A stretch of DNA of 22,119 nt from the IMG/VR virus record IMGVR_UViG_3300007735_000484, positions 1-22,119 of that record; one strand, 5' to 3'. Below are positions 13,380 through 20,555 of this stretch, piece by piece; the stretch's first letter is position 1; each line of letters starts with the position of its first letter. Under the pieces are notes generated by a model. The model saw only the letters and a list, made by a program, of their open reading frames with translations. It was not told where the DNA came from and did no database searches. This stretch comes from a virus. The translations under genes and the position numbers were made by a program.

Positions 13380-14323
13380 TGTTCTGTTCCACTAGATATT
13401 TGAGTCCAAGTTGTCGTTGTAGCGGTGATTCCTGTCCACGACTCTGATCCTGCTGTTTGTGCTGTCCATGTTGTAGAACTAGCTGATATACCTGTCCAAG
13501 TCTCTGAGCCTACTGTTTCGTCTACCCAATTATCGCCTAATACATTGCCACTTGCGACTACTGTTGCATTAGCTGTTATTAATCCGCTTGCAGAGTAAAT
13601 TGCTTGCGCTTGTGCATCTACATAAGCATTAGCAACAATAATACCTTCACCAGAATATTGAACACCGCCTAAAGCTGTTACTGTTGCCGACCCTGTAATA
13701 TCTGCAACAGATGTTCTAATCCTAATAGCCTCTGATTCCACAGAAGCATTGCCTGTAATTGTTGCATCGCTTGTTCTAACTCGAATACCTGTGCTTGCCA
13801 CACTTGCTTCTGCATTGACATCAGCAGATCCGACCAGTATTGCGTTTCCTGTTGCAACAACTGTTGCTGTTCCATTTACTATTCCTTCTCCGACCAATAC
13901 TCTGATTGCCTCGGCTGTAACAGATGCATTGGCTGTTATATCTGCTGACGATGTGCGTATAGCAAAACCATTAGCAACTGCTGTTGCATCTGCGGTAATG
14001 TCTGCACTAGCAGACCTTGTTCTTTGTCCTGCTGCTACGACAGAGGCATTGGCTGTAACAATAGCCTCACCTGTGCGTTGACGAACACCATCCGCGCTTA
14101 CTGTAGCGTTTGCGGTAATAGATGCAGATGGGAACTTAACACACAGAGTAGTCCATACTGGGTCATCAAATGAGATTTTTAGTTGGTCTAGATTCCCTAA
14201 AGAATCCATGTCCTCTAATCTCCAATTACCGCATACTTCGTCTGTTTCCCAAGTATGATCGAATGAGTATGGTACTTGCTCTAAAGTCCCGAACTGATCT
14301 AACTGTTCGAGAGTTAATGCCAT
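13370..14323 (-). CDS. Three-module repeat protein of the tail operon (10 x 20 residues, then Trp every 10)
   Basis: 317 residues, unlike its neighbours. Residues 5-61 contain a duplicated motif (LEQLDQFGTLEQ ... SFD and LEDMDSLGNLDQ ... SFD, offset 31), each ending in W and C. Residues 67-264 are ten 20-residue repeats, e.g. ADITADATAVANGFAIRTSS followed by ADITANASVTAEAIRVLVGE. Residues 266-316 have Trp at 266, 276, 286, 296, 306 and 316. It looks like an all-beta fibre or stacked solenoid. The start overlaps the preceding stop by one base (TAATG) and the end overlaps the tail-hub gene by 10 bases. A structural spike or whisker attached to the tail or capsid is plausible; no enzymatic domain is present. 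Confidence 0.75.
   Translation of the reverse strand: MALTLEQLDQFGTLEQVPYSFDHTWETDEVCGNWRLEDMDSLGNLDQLKISFDDPVWTTLCVKFPSASITANATVSADGVRQRTGEAIVTANASVVAAGQRTRSASADITADATAVANGFAIRTSSADITANASVTAEAIRVLVGEGIVNGTATVVATGNAILVGSADVNAEASVASTGIRVRTSDATITGNASVESEAIRIRTSVADITGSATVTALGGVQYSGEGIIVANAYVDAQAQAIYSASGLITANATVVASGNVLGDNWVDETVGSETWTGISASSTTWTAQTAGSESWTGITATTTTWTQISSGTEQWQ
13376..13528 (-). repeat. Tryptophan decad repeat at the C-terminus
   Basis: Residues 266-316 place Trp at 266, 276, 286, 296, 306 and 316, exactly 10 apart, in the frame W-T-x(8). A 20-residue super-repeat is also visible (GSETWTGISASSTTW and GSESWTGITATTTTW). Confidence 0.85.
13532..14125 (-). repeat. Ten tandem 20-residue (60-base) repeats
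   Basis: Protein residues 67-264, consensus [AG]-[DIS]-I-[TV]-[AG]-[NS]-A-[ST]-V-x-A-x-G/A-x(7). Unit starts are 20 residues apart. At DNA level the units have diverged, so they are old repeats kept in phase by selection. Confidence 0.85.
14141..14311 (-). repeat. Duplicated N-terminal module
   Basis: Residues 5-31 and 36-61 align (L-E-x-x-D-x-x-G-x-L-x-Q-x(3)-S-F-D, then W and C) with an offset of 31 residues. Confidence 0.7.
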
Positions 14324-14709
14324 TAGGCTAGGGTAACTGAAAGGCTACCAGATGCAATCTTGAAAATATCGCCTGTATCAATTGCCTTAGATGTTGTAAG
14401 CGGTGTGTGATACAAAAGATTGCCACTTGTAAGTGCATCCAAGATACCTATATGGGTAATTGTTCCCCAAGAAGTTGTGGCTTGGTCAAAAGTAATGTCT
14501 GCTGAAGTTACCGATGCACCATTGCTAGGCGCGCCAAAGGTAGCAGACTTACGAGCATAAGAACCGCCAGTACACTCTGTACCTGTATTAGCATCTGTTG
14601 GATCGCTAGTATAGAGACCAACATAAACTGTTGATGGAGATGTGTAAGTTGTGTTTCTTAGAGTTGCATTTACTAACGCATTTTCTAAGTAGTTTGACAT
14701 TTCAGCCAT
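14323..14709 (-). CDS. Conserved phage virion protein, beta-rich
   Basis: 128 residues. MSNYLENALVNATLRNTTYT (residues 4-23), then STVYVGLYTSDPTDANTG, GGSYARKSATFGAP, SWGTITHIGILDA and GNLLYHTPL. This is a recognisable phage family: N-terminal helix, VxxxLYTSDP, YAR, TFGAP, SWGTITHxGIxDA. It lies in head-tail regions and is usually left unnamed or called a tail or collar protein. It is beta-rich, soluble and probably forms part of the tail or a decoration. AAGGA precedes the ATG by 7 bases. Its stop overlaps the next start by one base. Function unproven. Confidence 0.6.
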   Translation of the reverse strand: MAEMSNYLENALVNATLRNTTYTSPSTVYVGLYTSDPTDANTGTECTGGSYARKSATFGAPSNGASVTSADITFDQATTSWGTITHIGILDALTSGNLLYHTPLTTSKAIDTGDIFKIASGSLSVTLA

Positions 14710-14718
14710 GTTATTTCC

Positions 14719-15339
14719 TTATCGTGAGGTTACTCGCATTTGTAATGGAACACCCGAATACTCACCATTTTGGTCAGCATCAGATATATTTTTAATTGCT
14801 CTGTCGTACAGGGTTGCCCATGTTTGACTTCTTGCATCGTTAATAAGATATGGCTCTGCTTCTAAAAGACTTGCATAGAGGAGAGCATCTGGATAATTAG
14901 CAAGAAATACATTGCTTGCATTACCAGTAGACAATACAGTAGGTTTAGCATAGTAGAGAATCTCCAATGTGTATGCTGTGTCAGGCTGTGGTGCTAACTC
15001 AAACTCGCTTGCCAGGATCGTGTAATAAATCGGTTTACCACTCTCATCTGCTGGTGCATCTCTAGTAAATGTACTAGGAGACATATAAGTAATAGGGTAT
15101 CTTGGGTTGCCTTGGATGTGCAGATCACGAATCTCTAAAAAGTCTGTAGGTAAGGCTACTTTGCCATCACCGCTTACTGTTAGTGCGGTAGCTGACTTCA
15201 ACATCTGCCGAGTGCGTAAGTCTCTAGACATTCGCAACTCTGCAAAACTAATAAAGTCGGGGATAACCGATGTTAGATCAGATCGACCTAAGTAGTTAGC
15301 CACCGATGCTTTTAGATCGGTAAAGTTTGTGTAAGCCAT
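14719..15339 (-). CDS. Head-tail adaptor (SU10 adaptor / P22 gp4-like)
   Basis: 206 residues. FTDLKASVANYLGRSDLTSVIPDFI (about 6-30) then FAELRMSRDLRTRQML (32-47) form the N-terminal helices. KVALPTDFLEIRDLHIQGNP, PYYTILASEFELAPQPD-type strands and YPDALLYASLLEAEPYL (about 149-165) follow. This helical-bundle-plus-strand order fits SU10-type adaptors and P22 gp4 tail accessory factors, which bind the portal and start the tail. Its place among capsid, portal and tail genes agrees. AGGA 7 bases before the ATG. Homology to the family is by pattern. Confidence 0.7.
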   Translation of the reverse strand: MAYTNFTDLKASVANYLGRSDLTSVIPDFISFAELRMSRDLRTRQMLKSATALTVSGDGKVALPTDFLEIRDLHIQGNPRYPITYMSPSTFTRDAPADESGKPIYYTILASEFELAPQPDTAYTLEILYYAKPTVLSTGNASNVFLANYPDALLYASLLEAEPYLINDARSQTWATLYDRAIKNISDADQNGEYSGVPLQMRVTSR

Positions 15340-15345
15340 AATTTC

Positions 15346-15981
15346 CTAATCTTTTGGTAGTTCGATGTTATGCCATCCATAGACATACTGCCCAATATGC
15401 TTTATTTGTTTAGATAGATCGTGATCTACCCAAGTATCAATTCCTGCATCTCTTGCTTTGATACAGAAGTAAATGTCCTCGCCTAATATCTTATTGTTTA
15501 GAAGTTGCTCAAAAAAGAAGTATGGCTTTTCCATCTTCTCAATAACTTTGCGTTTAATAAGCATAATTCCACAGCCAATTCCATCTACTTTTTCTACACC
15601 TGACTTTGCGTTAGAGTAAACCGCTAACCAATCTACCGATCCATCATCATTGATATGGATATTCCTGGCAGTAGGGCTAACAGGTTCTGCCCTTGTAGTT
15701 GCATTGACTCCGATAATATCTTTATCGTGAGCCATTAATATTTTTAAGGTATCTTTTGGAAACCGCATATCTGCATCTACAAAGAGCAGATAATCTGCCT
15801 TGTTTTCGAGTGCTGTTTCAACCAGTTTATTCCTTTGGTCAAATATTAGCGTTCCAGAACTCGTAAACAGGTCTATATCGTGTTTTGTGGTCTTAATGGT
15901 ATATGAACACATCGCCACCAAATCAAACGCTGTAGAGACCTCCATTTGCCCTCTAGCAGGCATCAATATAGCGATCCTCAT
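15346..15981 (-). CDS. GT-A-type glycosyltransferase (GT2-like)
   Basis: 211 residues. The N-terminus RIAILMPARGQMEVSTAFDL is the nucleotide-binding start of GT-A enzymes. LLFVDADMRFP (66-75) holds the DxD metal motif (Asp69, Asp71). ILGEDIYFCIKARDAG (165-180) holds the acceptor-side E-D, Glu168/Asp169, and IKHIGQYVYG (193-202) a His195 often coordinating metal. No signal or membrane segment, so it is cytoplasmic. It sits inside the capsid/tail operon, overlapping the upstream gene by 4 bases. It could glycosylate a virion protein or a host surface structure. The sugar and acceptor cannot be read from the sequence. Confidence 0.82.
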   Translation of the reverse strand: MRIAILMPARGQMEVSTAFDLVAMCSYTIKTTKHDIDLFTSSGTLIFDQRNKLVETALENKADYLLFVDADMRFPKDTLKILMAHDKDIIGVNATTRAEPVSPTARNIHINDDGSVDWLAVYSNAKSGVEKVDGIGCGIMLIKRKVIEKMEKPYFFFEQLLNNKILGEDIYFCIKARDAGIDTWVDHDLSKQIKHIGQYVYGWHNIELPKD

Positions 15982-16307
15982 ACTTCACCGCCTCTAGTGC
16001 GGAAAACCCTGTTTTCGGGGTCATTTAGCCACTTTTTAAGGGCTTTTTGATCGAGGATATGAAACCCTCGCATAATCCCCTTTGCATTTAGCTCATTAAT
16101 AATTGCTAAAGGTAAAGAGGCTATCTTGTTCTTCTTGTCGATGATCTCGCCAGACCACCCTGTTTTACCTGAGTTCTCGTTGTACTGAGCCTTGGTATGT
16201 TCTATAAAGTCGGTTAAATCGGTTTGGGAGTGGATAATAATGCCACCTTCTCCATCCGAATGTACTGTTCTTACTTCACCATCTACTACATCTAATAGTT
16301 TTTTCAT
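15978..16307 (-). CDS. Small conserved protein after the capsid gene, unknown
   Basis: 109 residues, mixed alpha/beta and charged. The C-terminus KKWLNDPENRVFRTRGG is characteristic of a small phage family found next to capsid genes. The N-terminal half has FIEHTKAQYNENSGKT. No ribosome site precedes the ATG; a 10-bp hairpin lies 8 bases upstream. Its stop overlaps the glycosyltransferase start by 4 bases, so the two are probably translated together. No function is recognised. Confidence 0.55.
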   Translation of the reverse strand: MKKLLDVVDGEVRTVHSDGEGGIIIHSQTDLTDFIEHTKAQYNENSGKTGWSGEIIDKKNKIASLPLAIINELNAKGIMRGFHILDQKALKKWLNDPENRVFRTRGGEV

Positions 16308-16315
16308 TGGGAATA

Positions 16316-16340
16316 ATGGGGTAGGTTTTGCCTACCCCAT
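16316..16340 (-). terminator. Perfect 10-bp hairpin after the major capsid gene
   Basis: ATGGGGTAGG pairs with CCTACCCCAT around a 5-base loop, 25 bases after the capsid stop on the minus strand. The downstream sequence is TATTCCC, without a T-run on this strand, so a strong intrinsic terminator is unlikely. A partial terminator, a 3'-end processing or RNA-stability hairpin that lets capsid mRNA outlast downstream message is more likely. Confidence 0.65.
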
Positions 16341-16364
16341 ATTCTACAGACTATCCTGATTTTA

Positions 16365-17312
16365 TCAAGACAAGTCGAACGCACCACCATGAGCAGCTTC
16401 ATTGCGTACTTCGAGAGTCAATTCAGCCAAGATTTGTTTCTTGTCTGCATCGCCTACTTTAGCAATGTCGTTGGTCTGGAATGGGCGCAGATACGCTAAT
16501 GCTGCATACTCAGGATCGAGGATGAGAGCATCACGAGTACGCATAAAGCGGTTAGGAACGATCTGCAATACACCAAAGTCGGACTGATACAAATCAGCAC
16601 CAGCTAGGATGGTTGCTTGACCGCTTGTAGGTACTTGATAGCGTTGTGCAGCCAAACCTGTAAAGGCAGAAACTACTTGCTTTTGTGCAGGAGAGACAAA
16701 CAATGCTGATGGTGTGCCACCGCTTGAGAACACTTTAGCGATAACATCCTTGAGGATGGTCTCGGTAAATGCACGAGTTGATCCATCAGTACGAGTAGAA
16801 ACACCCAAGGTTGTTGGGTCTACACCAGTAACAGAAGTACCATTCTTGCTTGTGTTGGTCTTGATGTACGAGAGCAAAGAACCCATCTTACGAGCAGACG
16901 AACCAGACGAACCTGCTGTCTGACCTTGGTTTGCTGTGATGATGGTCTCGATGTCGCGCTTGATCTCAGCAGATGCTTTGGCTAACTGATAAGCCATCTC
17001 AGACTTACGACCAGCAAGGTCAGAAGCCAAGAGAGTACCAGAAACCATAACAGTCTTACCTACGATCTGTGTTAAGTTTGCGAGACGGGTTGTTGGGCTA
17101 AGAGTTGCCTCAGAAGCACTTGCACCTTCAACTAATGCGTTGGCGGTAGTAGCTGCTGCGAGACTATCAGTCTGCCATTCATGCGTAACCGATGTTGCTT
17201 TGGTTTTGCCAATGGTGGACATGATTGGGGTATCGGTAGGACTAATGTCATAAATGACATCGGATAAGTCCTCACGCGCACCGATTGCGCTATAGCGATC
17301 ATATGCTGCCAT
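16365..17312 (-). CDS. Major capsid protein, SU10 type
   Basis: 315 residues. The N-terminus REDLSDVIYDISPTDTPIM (about 13-31) and TSVTHEWQTDSLAA (about 40-53), then IKRDIETIITANQG (about 117-130), are the pattern of the SU10_MCP family (HK97 fold). The C-terminal AYLRPFQTNDIAKVGDADKK (about 273-292) and LTLEVRNEAAHG fit the end of these proteins. It assembles the icosahedral or prolate shell on the scaffold encoded 12 bases upstream. AGGAA lies 7 bases before the ATG. Length is normal for the family. Confidence 0.9.
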   Translation of the reverse strand: MAAYDRYSAIGAREDLSDVIYDISPTDTPIMSTIGKTKATSVTHEWQTDSLAAATTANALVEGASASEATLSPTTRLANLTQIVGKTVMVSGTLLASDLAGRKSEMAYQLAKASAEIKRDIETIITANQGQTAGSSGSSARKMGSLLSYIKTNTSKNGTSVTGVDPTTLGVSTRTDGSTRAFTETILKDVIAKVFSSGGTPSALFVSPAQKQVVSAFTGLAAQRYQVPTSGQATILAGADLYQSDFGVLQIVPNRFMRTRDALILDPEYAALAYLRPFQTNDIAKVGDADKKQILAELTLEVRNEAAHGGAFDLS

Positions 17313-17324
17313 GATTAAATTCCT

Positions 17325-18296
17325 TTATAAAAATCGTTCAAATAAACGAACCGCATCTTTTTTATTGCCAGATTGGCGTAATACGGCTCTTTCTTTTTTA
17401 AATGTTTCATTATCAGAACTCTGCGGATTAGAAGTTCCTGGTCGAATCGTCTTAGGCGCATTGGCTACTTTCTTAGAAGTAACACCTTTATTCGCCATCA
17501 ACTTATCGTACTGTGCTGCTTTATAGAGGGCTAATACAGCGCGACTGTCGTAAACCTGAGACAACTCTTGATCTGTAAATCCTTGGGACTTAGCATAATT
17601 GCGTATGTCTCTACGGATTACTTCGGCTTTCACATCATCCTTAAACTCTGGGATAGCCTCTACAAGTTTTGCCTGTTCTGCTTGGATATGCTTTTGCAAC
17701 TGGATCTGTTGGTGAGACTGCTGTTCTTGTTGAACTCGCTGTCTTTCCATCTGTACCGCTTGCAACTGCTTATCTCGTTCCATCTTCTCTGCCATAGCAA
17801 CTGCGTAGGCAATCGGATCTTCTGACTTAAGTGATGCTAAGTCTTGACCTTGATCCTGTTGCTGTAACAATTGCTCGATGACTTGGAGTCGTTGGGCATA
17901 TGTTTCTCTAGTCTTTGCTGCTTCATCAATCTTTACTCGTTCGGCTTCTACAGCCTTGCGTTGTTCCGCTAAAGATTGAGTTTTCTTCTGATAATCGGCA
18001 GTCCTACTGTAGCCATTCAAAAGTTCATCAAGGCTAACTTCCACTTCTTCACCAGAGACTTTAACTCGGTAGCGCGGTTGTTCCTCTACAACTTCTTCTT
18101 GGCTTTCAGCTTCTTCTGCACTTACATCTTGCTCCTCGAACTCTGACGCATCAGAATACTCTACCTGTTGCTCTGCACTAGGTTCTGGTTGGGCTTTCGC
18201 CTCCTCCGCTTGTGGTTCAAGAAAAGACATAAATGCATTAGCTGCACCTGATACAGAATTGTCTACACTCCCTTGTGGGTTGGTGTTTTCACTCAT
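17325..18296 (-). CDS. Capsid scaffolding protein
   Basis: 323 residues. An acidic disordered N-terminus (AEEAESQEEVVEEQP near 60-74) leads to RYRVKVSGEEVEVSLDELLNGYS (about 75-97), the small beta module typical of phage scaffolds. Then comes a long Gln/Lys/Glu coiled coil (about 98-220, e.g. RQRVQQEQQSHQQIQLQKHI). The C-terminus is basic (KKERAVLRQSGNKKDAVRLF), the part that usually contacts capsid subunits. It is directly upstream of the capsid gene and has an AGAGGT ribosome site. It is expected to leave the shell during maturation. Confidence 0.88.
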   Translation of the reverse strand: MSENTNPQGSVDNSVSGAANAFMSFLEPQAEEAKAQPEPSAEQQVEYSDASEFEEQDVSAEEAESQEEVVEEQPRYRVKVSGEEVEVSLDELLNGYSRTADYQKKTQSLAEQRKAVEAERVKIDEAAKTRETYAQRLQVIEQLLQQQDQGQDLASLKSEDPIAYAVAMAEKMERDKQLQAVQMERQRVQQEQQSHQQIQLQKHIQAEQAKLVEAIPEFKDDVKAEVIRRDIRNYAKSQGFTDQELSQVYDSRAVLALYKAAQYDKLMANKGVTSKKVANAPKTIRPGTSNPQSSDNETFKKERAVLRQSGNKKDAVRLFERFL

Positions 18297-18315
18297 TTTT
18301 TACCTCTATGGTTGG

Positions 18316-18546
18316 TTAAAAAACCTTTACACGCTTCTTTTCAATTTCGCCATTGTGGGCGATTGATTGAATTGATGCTTCAAATTCCTCTAGTGCCTTT
18401 AGTTTTACTAAGGCTTTCTCTCTGCCTTCTACATCATGTTCGGCAGAACTAAAGATATACGACTTAAATGAGTCTTTCTGAGCCTGTATTAACTCTTGGA
18501 AAAACTCATCACCTAATAATGTTTTAGCTCTATCTACTCGGCTCAT
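18316..18546 (-). CDS. Small conserved protein between portal and scaffold
   Basis: 76 residues, almost all alpha-helical and charged: RAKTLLGDEFFQELIQAQKD, then GREKALVKLKALEEFEASIQS and KKRVKVF at the end. A protein of this shape occupies the same place in several SU10/P22-like phages. It is small enough to be an assembly or packaging accessory, but no function is recognised. The start overlaps the portal stop by 4 bases (ATGA). Confidence 0.6.
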   Translation of the reverse strand: MSRVDRAKTLLGDEFFQELIQAQKDSFKSYIFSSAEHDVEGREKALVKLKALEEFEASIQSIAHNGEIEKKRVKVF

Positions 18547-20555
18547 CCAGGTATCCTGACATCCCCTGTAAGTTTAGCTCCTACTTGTGCTGCTTTTAAC
18601 TGAGCCTCTGCTTGGAACTCTGCTGTCTTGAGTTCTAGGTTTGCAGCAGCTTTCTCTCTTTCGAGTTGGATAGATGCTTGTGCTTTAGCCTTAGCGATTT
18701 CTATATCGTTTAGGGCTTTGGCTCTGTCTACTTCGATCTGTGCCTGTGTCTGTGCCATGAGTGCATCTAACGCAGGGTTAGGCTGTGCTTGAGGTGGTTG
18801 TGGCTGAGACAACTGTTGGTCTAGCTCTGGTGGAATCTCCTTAAAGAACTCCATTGAGTCTTTGTACCCTGCTGCCTCAATAAATTTACCAAGAGTGTTG
18901 CGATACTGACCCACGCTTACTAACGGATTAGCAAAGCCTTGGGTTGACAGAATCTGCTCTTGTTTCTGCATCACCATCGCTGCCATAGCCATCTTCTGAT
19001 CTTGGCTACCTGTGCCTAAACCGACATTGACTGTTACATCGTAGTTGTTTTTCCACTCTCTTGGGTCGATAGAGACATACTTGCCTCGTAAACGAATGAC
19101 CCTTGGCTTGTCCTGATACTTTAGGATCAAGTGGAAAATGCCTGCAAATAAGTCTTTTACACCCGTATCGGCAAAGATACGAGCAATCATCTCTATACGA
19201 CCAGAACCTGCTTGTTGCATCGCTGCGATTGCTGTAGCGGTGGTGTTTTGTAGAATGTTAGGATCTAATCCTTGGCTTGTAGAAGTAACACCTGAACGCT
19301 TTTGCAATACTTGATCCATGTAATCAAGCATTGGGAACGACTGTGATGCTGTTGCTGGCACAGATAATGGCTGTACCGCGCCCTGAGACTTGATCCGCAC
19401 TACACCGCCAGGTGATGAAGTTAATAGGTCATCTAGGTTTACTTGTCCATCTAAGGCTGTAACCCTAGGCATATTGGTTAGGTACAGGTTATCTAAAATC
19501 TGACGAGTAATTGTAGACTTGATAAGCTGTATGTCCATTGCTCTGTCTGCTAGACTCTGACCAAAGAACTTGTGTGGCATAGGAATAGGGCAGATGCTTG
19601 CAAAAGGAATGTGATCTGTTTCCTCGTTATCAATAATCTCACTACCTGCATAGACTACCTTGCGTAGTTCTGCAATCCCATCACCATCAAAGTCGGTACG
19701 AATATAGCACTCAAATACTTCTACCTCTTGCATTGAGAAGTCTAGGCTCTGTGTCTCGTCTGGCATCTCACCTTGGGAGAACCTTGCTACTCTTTCAGGA
19801 GTGTAAGTTAAGTCGTTGTACGCTGGCATCTTGTCCACTTGATCTTGTGGATAGCCCATAGCGATTAAGTCTGAACGAGTCTTAACTGTGCGATGTGCTA
19901 CAAAACGAGCATTTTTAAGGTTCTTATCGCGCTTGGCAATTAAGAACTCCTCTGGTGGCACATTCTCGATACAGACCTTGCCGACTTCTTTTTTCTTTTT
20001 GATAACTACATTGTAAGAAAGGATAGGCATACCCATTGGGTCTATGCCGACTTCCTCTGTCTCTTGGCTGATTAGTTCCATCTCGCCATCAGCAAACAGA
20101 AGTGTTAATTCTTCTGCGTTTAGTCCTTTGTATTCTTCCTTAGTAGGATCTTCGCTATCTTCCCACCAATACTTAACGATTCCATTCTTTTGTAGAAGTG
20201 CATCCTTCATCCAATCGTGCAAGATGATGACACCATCGTTATCGTTAAAAAACACATAGTTTGTAAGTTCGGTAGCTTGCTTGGCAAACTCCTCGTCTCC
20301 TGGCATCCTGGGCTCGAACCGACCTAACTCGTCTGATCCAGCAAAGATACGCATAAGTTGAGGTAATGCACCATCTACGACCTCGGCTACCTCGCCTGTT
20401 ACGATCTTAGAACGACCTTCTACCTCGTTGCCATATTCGACTCGGTTGTAGTAGTTAATCGCCTTTGTGCGTTGCTCTACTGTCTCGGTCTCTACATAGC
20501 CGATAGAATCGTCTATCTCTGCTTCGAGAATGACCTTTAGTTTTTGTTCATCCAT
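18543..20555 (-). CDS. Portal protein (SU10/P22 type)
   Basis: 670 residues, similar in length to P22-type portals. N-terminal AINYYNRVEYGNEVEGRSKIV (about 32-52), central SLDFSMQEVEVFECY (about 268-282) and PIPMPHKFFGQSLADRAMDIQ (about 320-340) match the portal core. QGLDPNILQNTTATAIAAMQQAGSG (about 430-454) is the segment around the channel helices. The last 85 residues are a long Ala/Lys/Glu/Gln helix (AKALNDIEIAKAKAQASIQL), fitting the barrel of P22-like portals. It forms the dodecameric DNA gate at one capsid vertex. It starts immediately at the terminase stop (TAA then ATG). Confidence 0.92.
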   Translation of the reverse strand: MDEQKLKVILEAEIDDSIGYVETETVEQRTKAINYYNRVEYGNEVEGRSKIVTGEVAEVVDGALPQLMRIFAGSDELGRFEPRMPGDEEFAKQATELTNYVFFNDNDGVIILHDWMKDALLQKNGIVKYWWEDSEDPTKEEYKGLNAEELTLLFADGEMELISQETEEVGIDPMGMPILSYNVVIKKKKEVGKVCIENVPPEEFLIAKRDKNLKNARFVAHRTVKTRSDLIAMGYPQDQVDKMPAYNDLTYTPERVARFSQGEMPDETQSLDFSMQEVEVFECYIRTDFDGDGIAELRKVVYAGSEIIDNEETDHIPFASICPIPMPHKFFGQSLADRAMDIQLIKSTITRQILDNLYLTNMPRVTALDGQVNLDDLLTSSPGGVVRIKSQGAVQPLSVPATASQSFPMLDYMDQVLQKRSGVTSTSQGLDPNILQNTTATAIAAMQQAGSGRIEMIARIFADTGVKDLFAGIFHLILKYQDKPRVIRLRGKYVSIDPREWKNNYDVTVNVGLGTGSQDQKMAMAAMVMQKQEQILSTQGFANPLVSVGQYRNTLGKFIEAAGYKDSMEFFKEIPPELDQQLSQPQPPQAQPNPALDALMAQTQAQIEVDRAKALNDIEIAKAKAQASIQLEREKAAANLELKTAEFQAEAQLKAAQVGAKLTGDVRIPG

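Noticed and set aside
13749-14081. 110-residue plus-strand ORF opposite the repeat protein
   Set aside because: Its own Ala/Val/Thr repeats mirror the opposite strand; no ribosome site or coding features of its own.
13532-14125. 60-base repeats as CRISPR-like array
   Set aside because: Units are protein-coding, diverged and in phase with a long ORF; there are no identical repeats or spacers.
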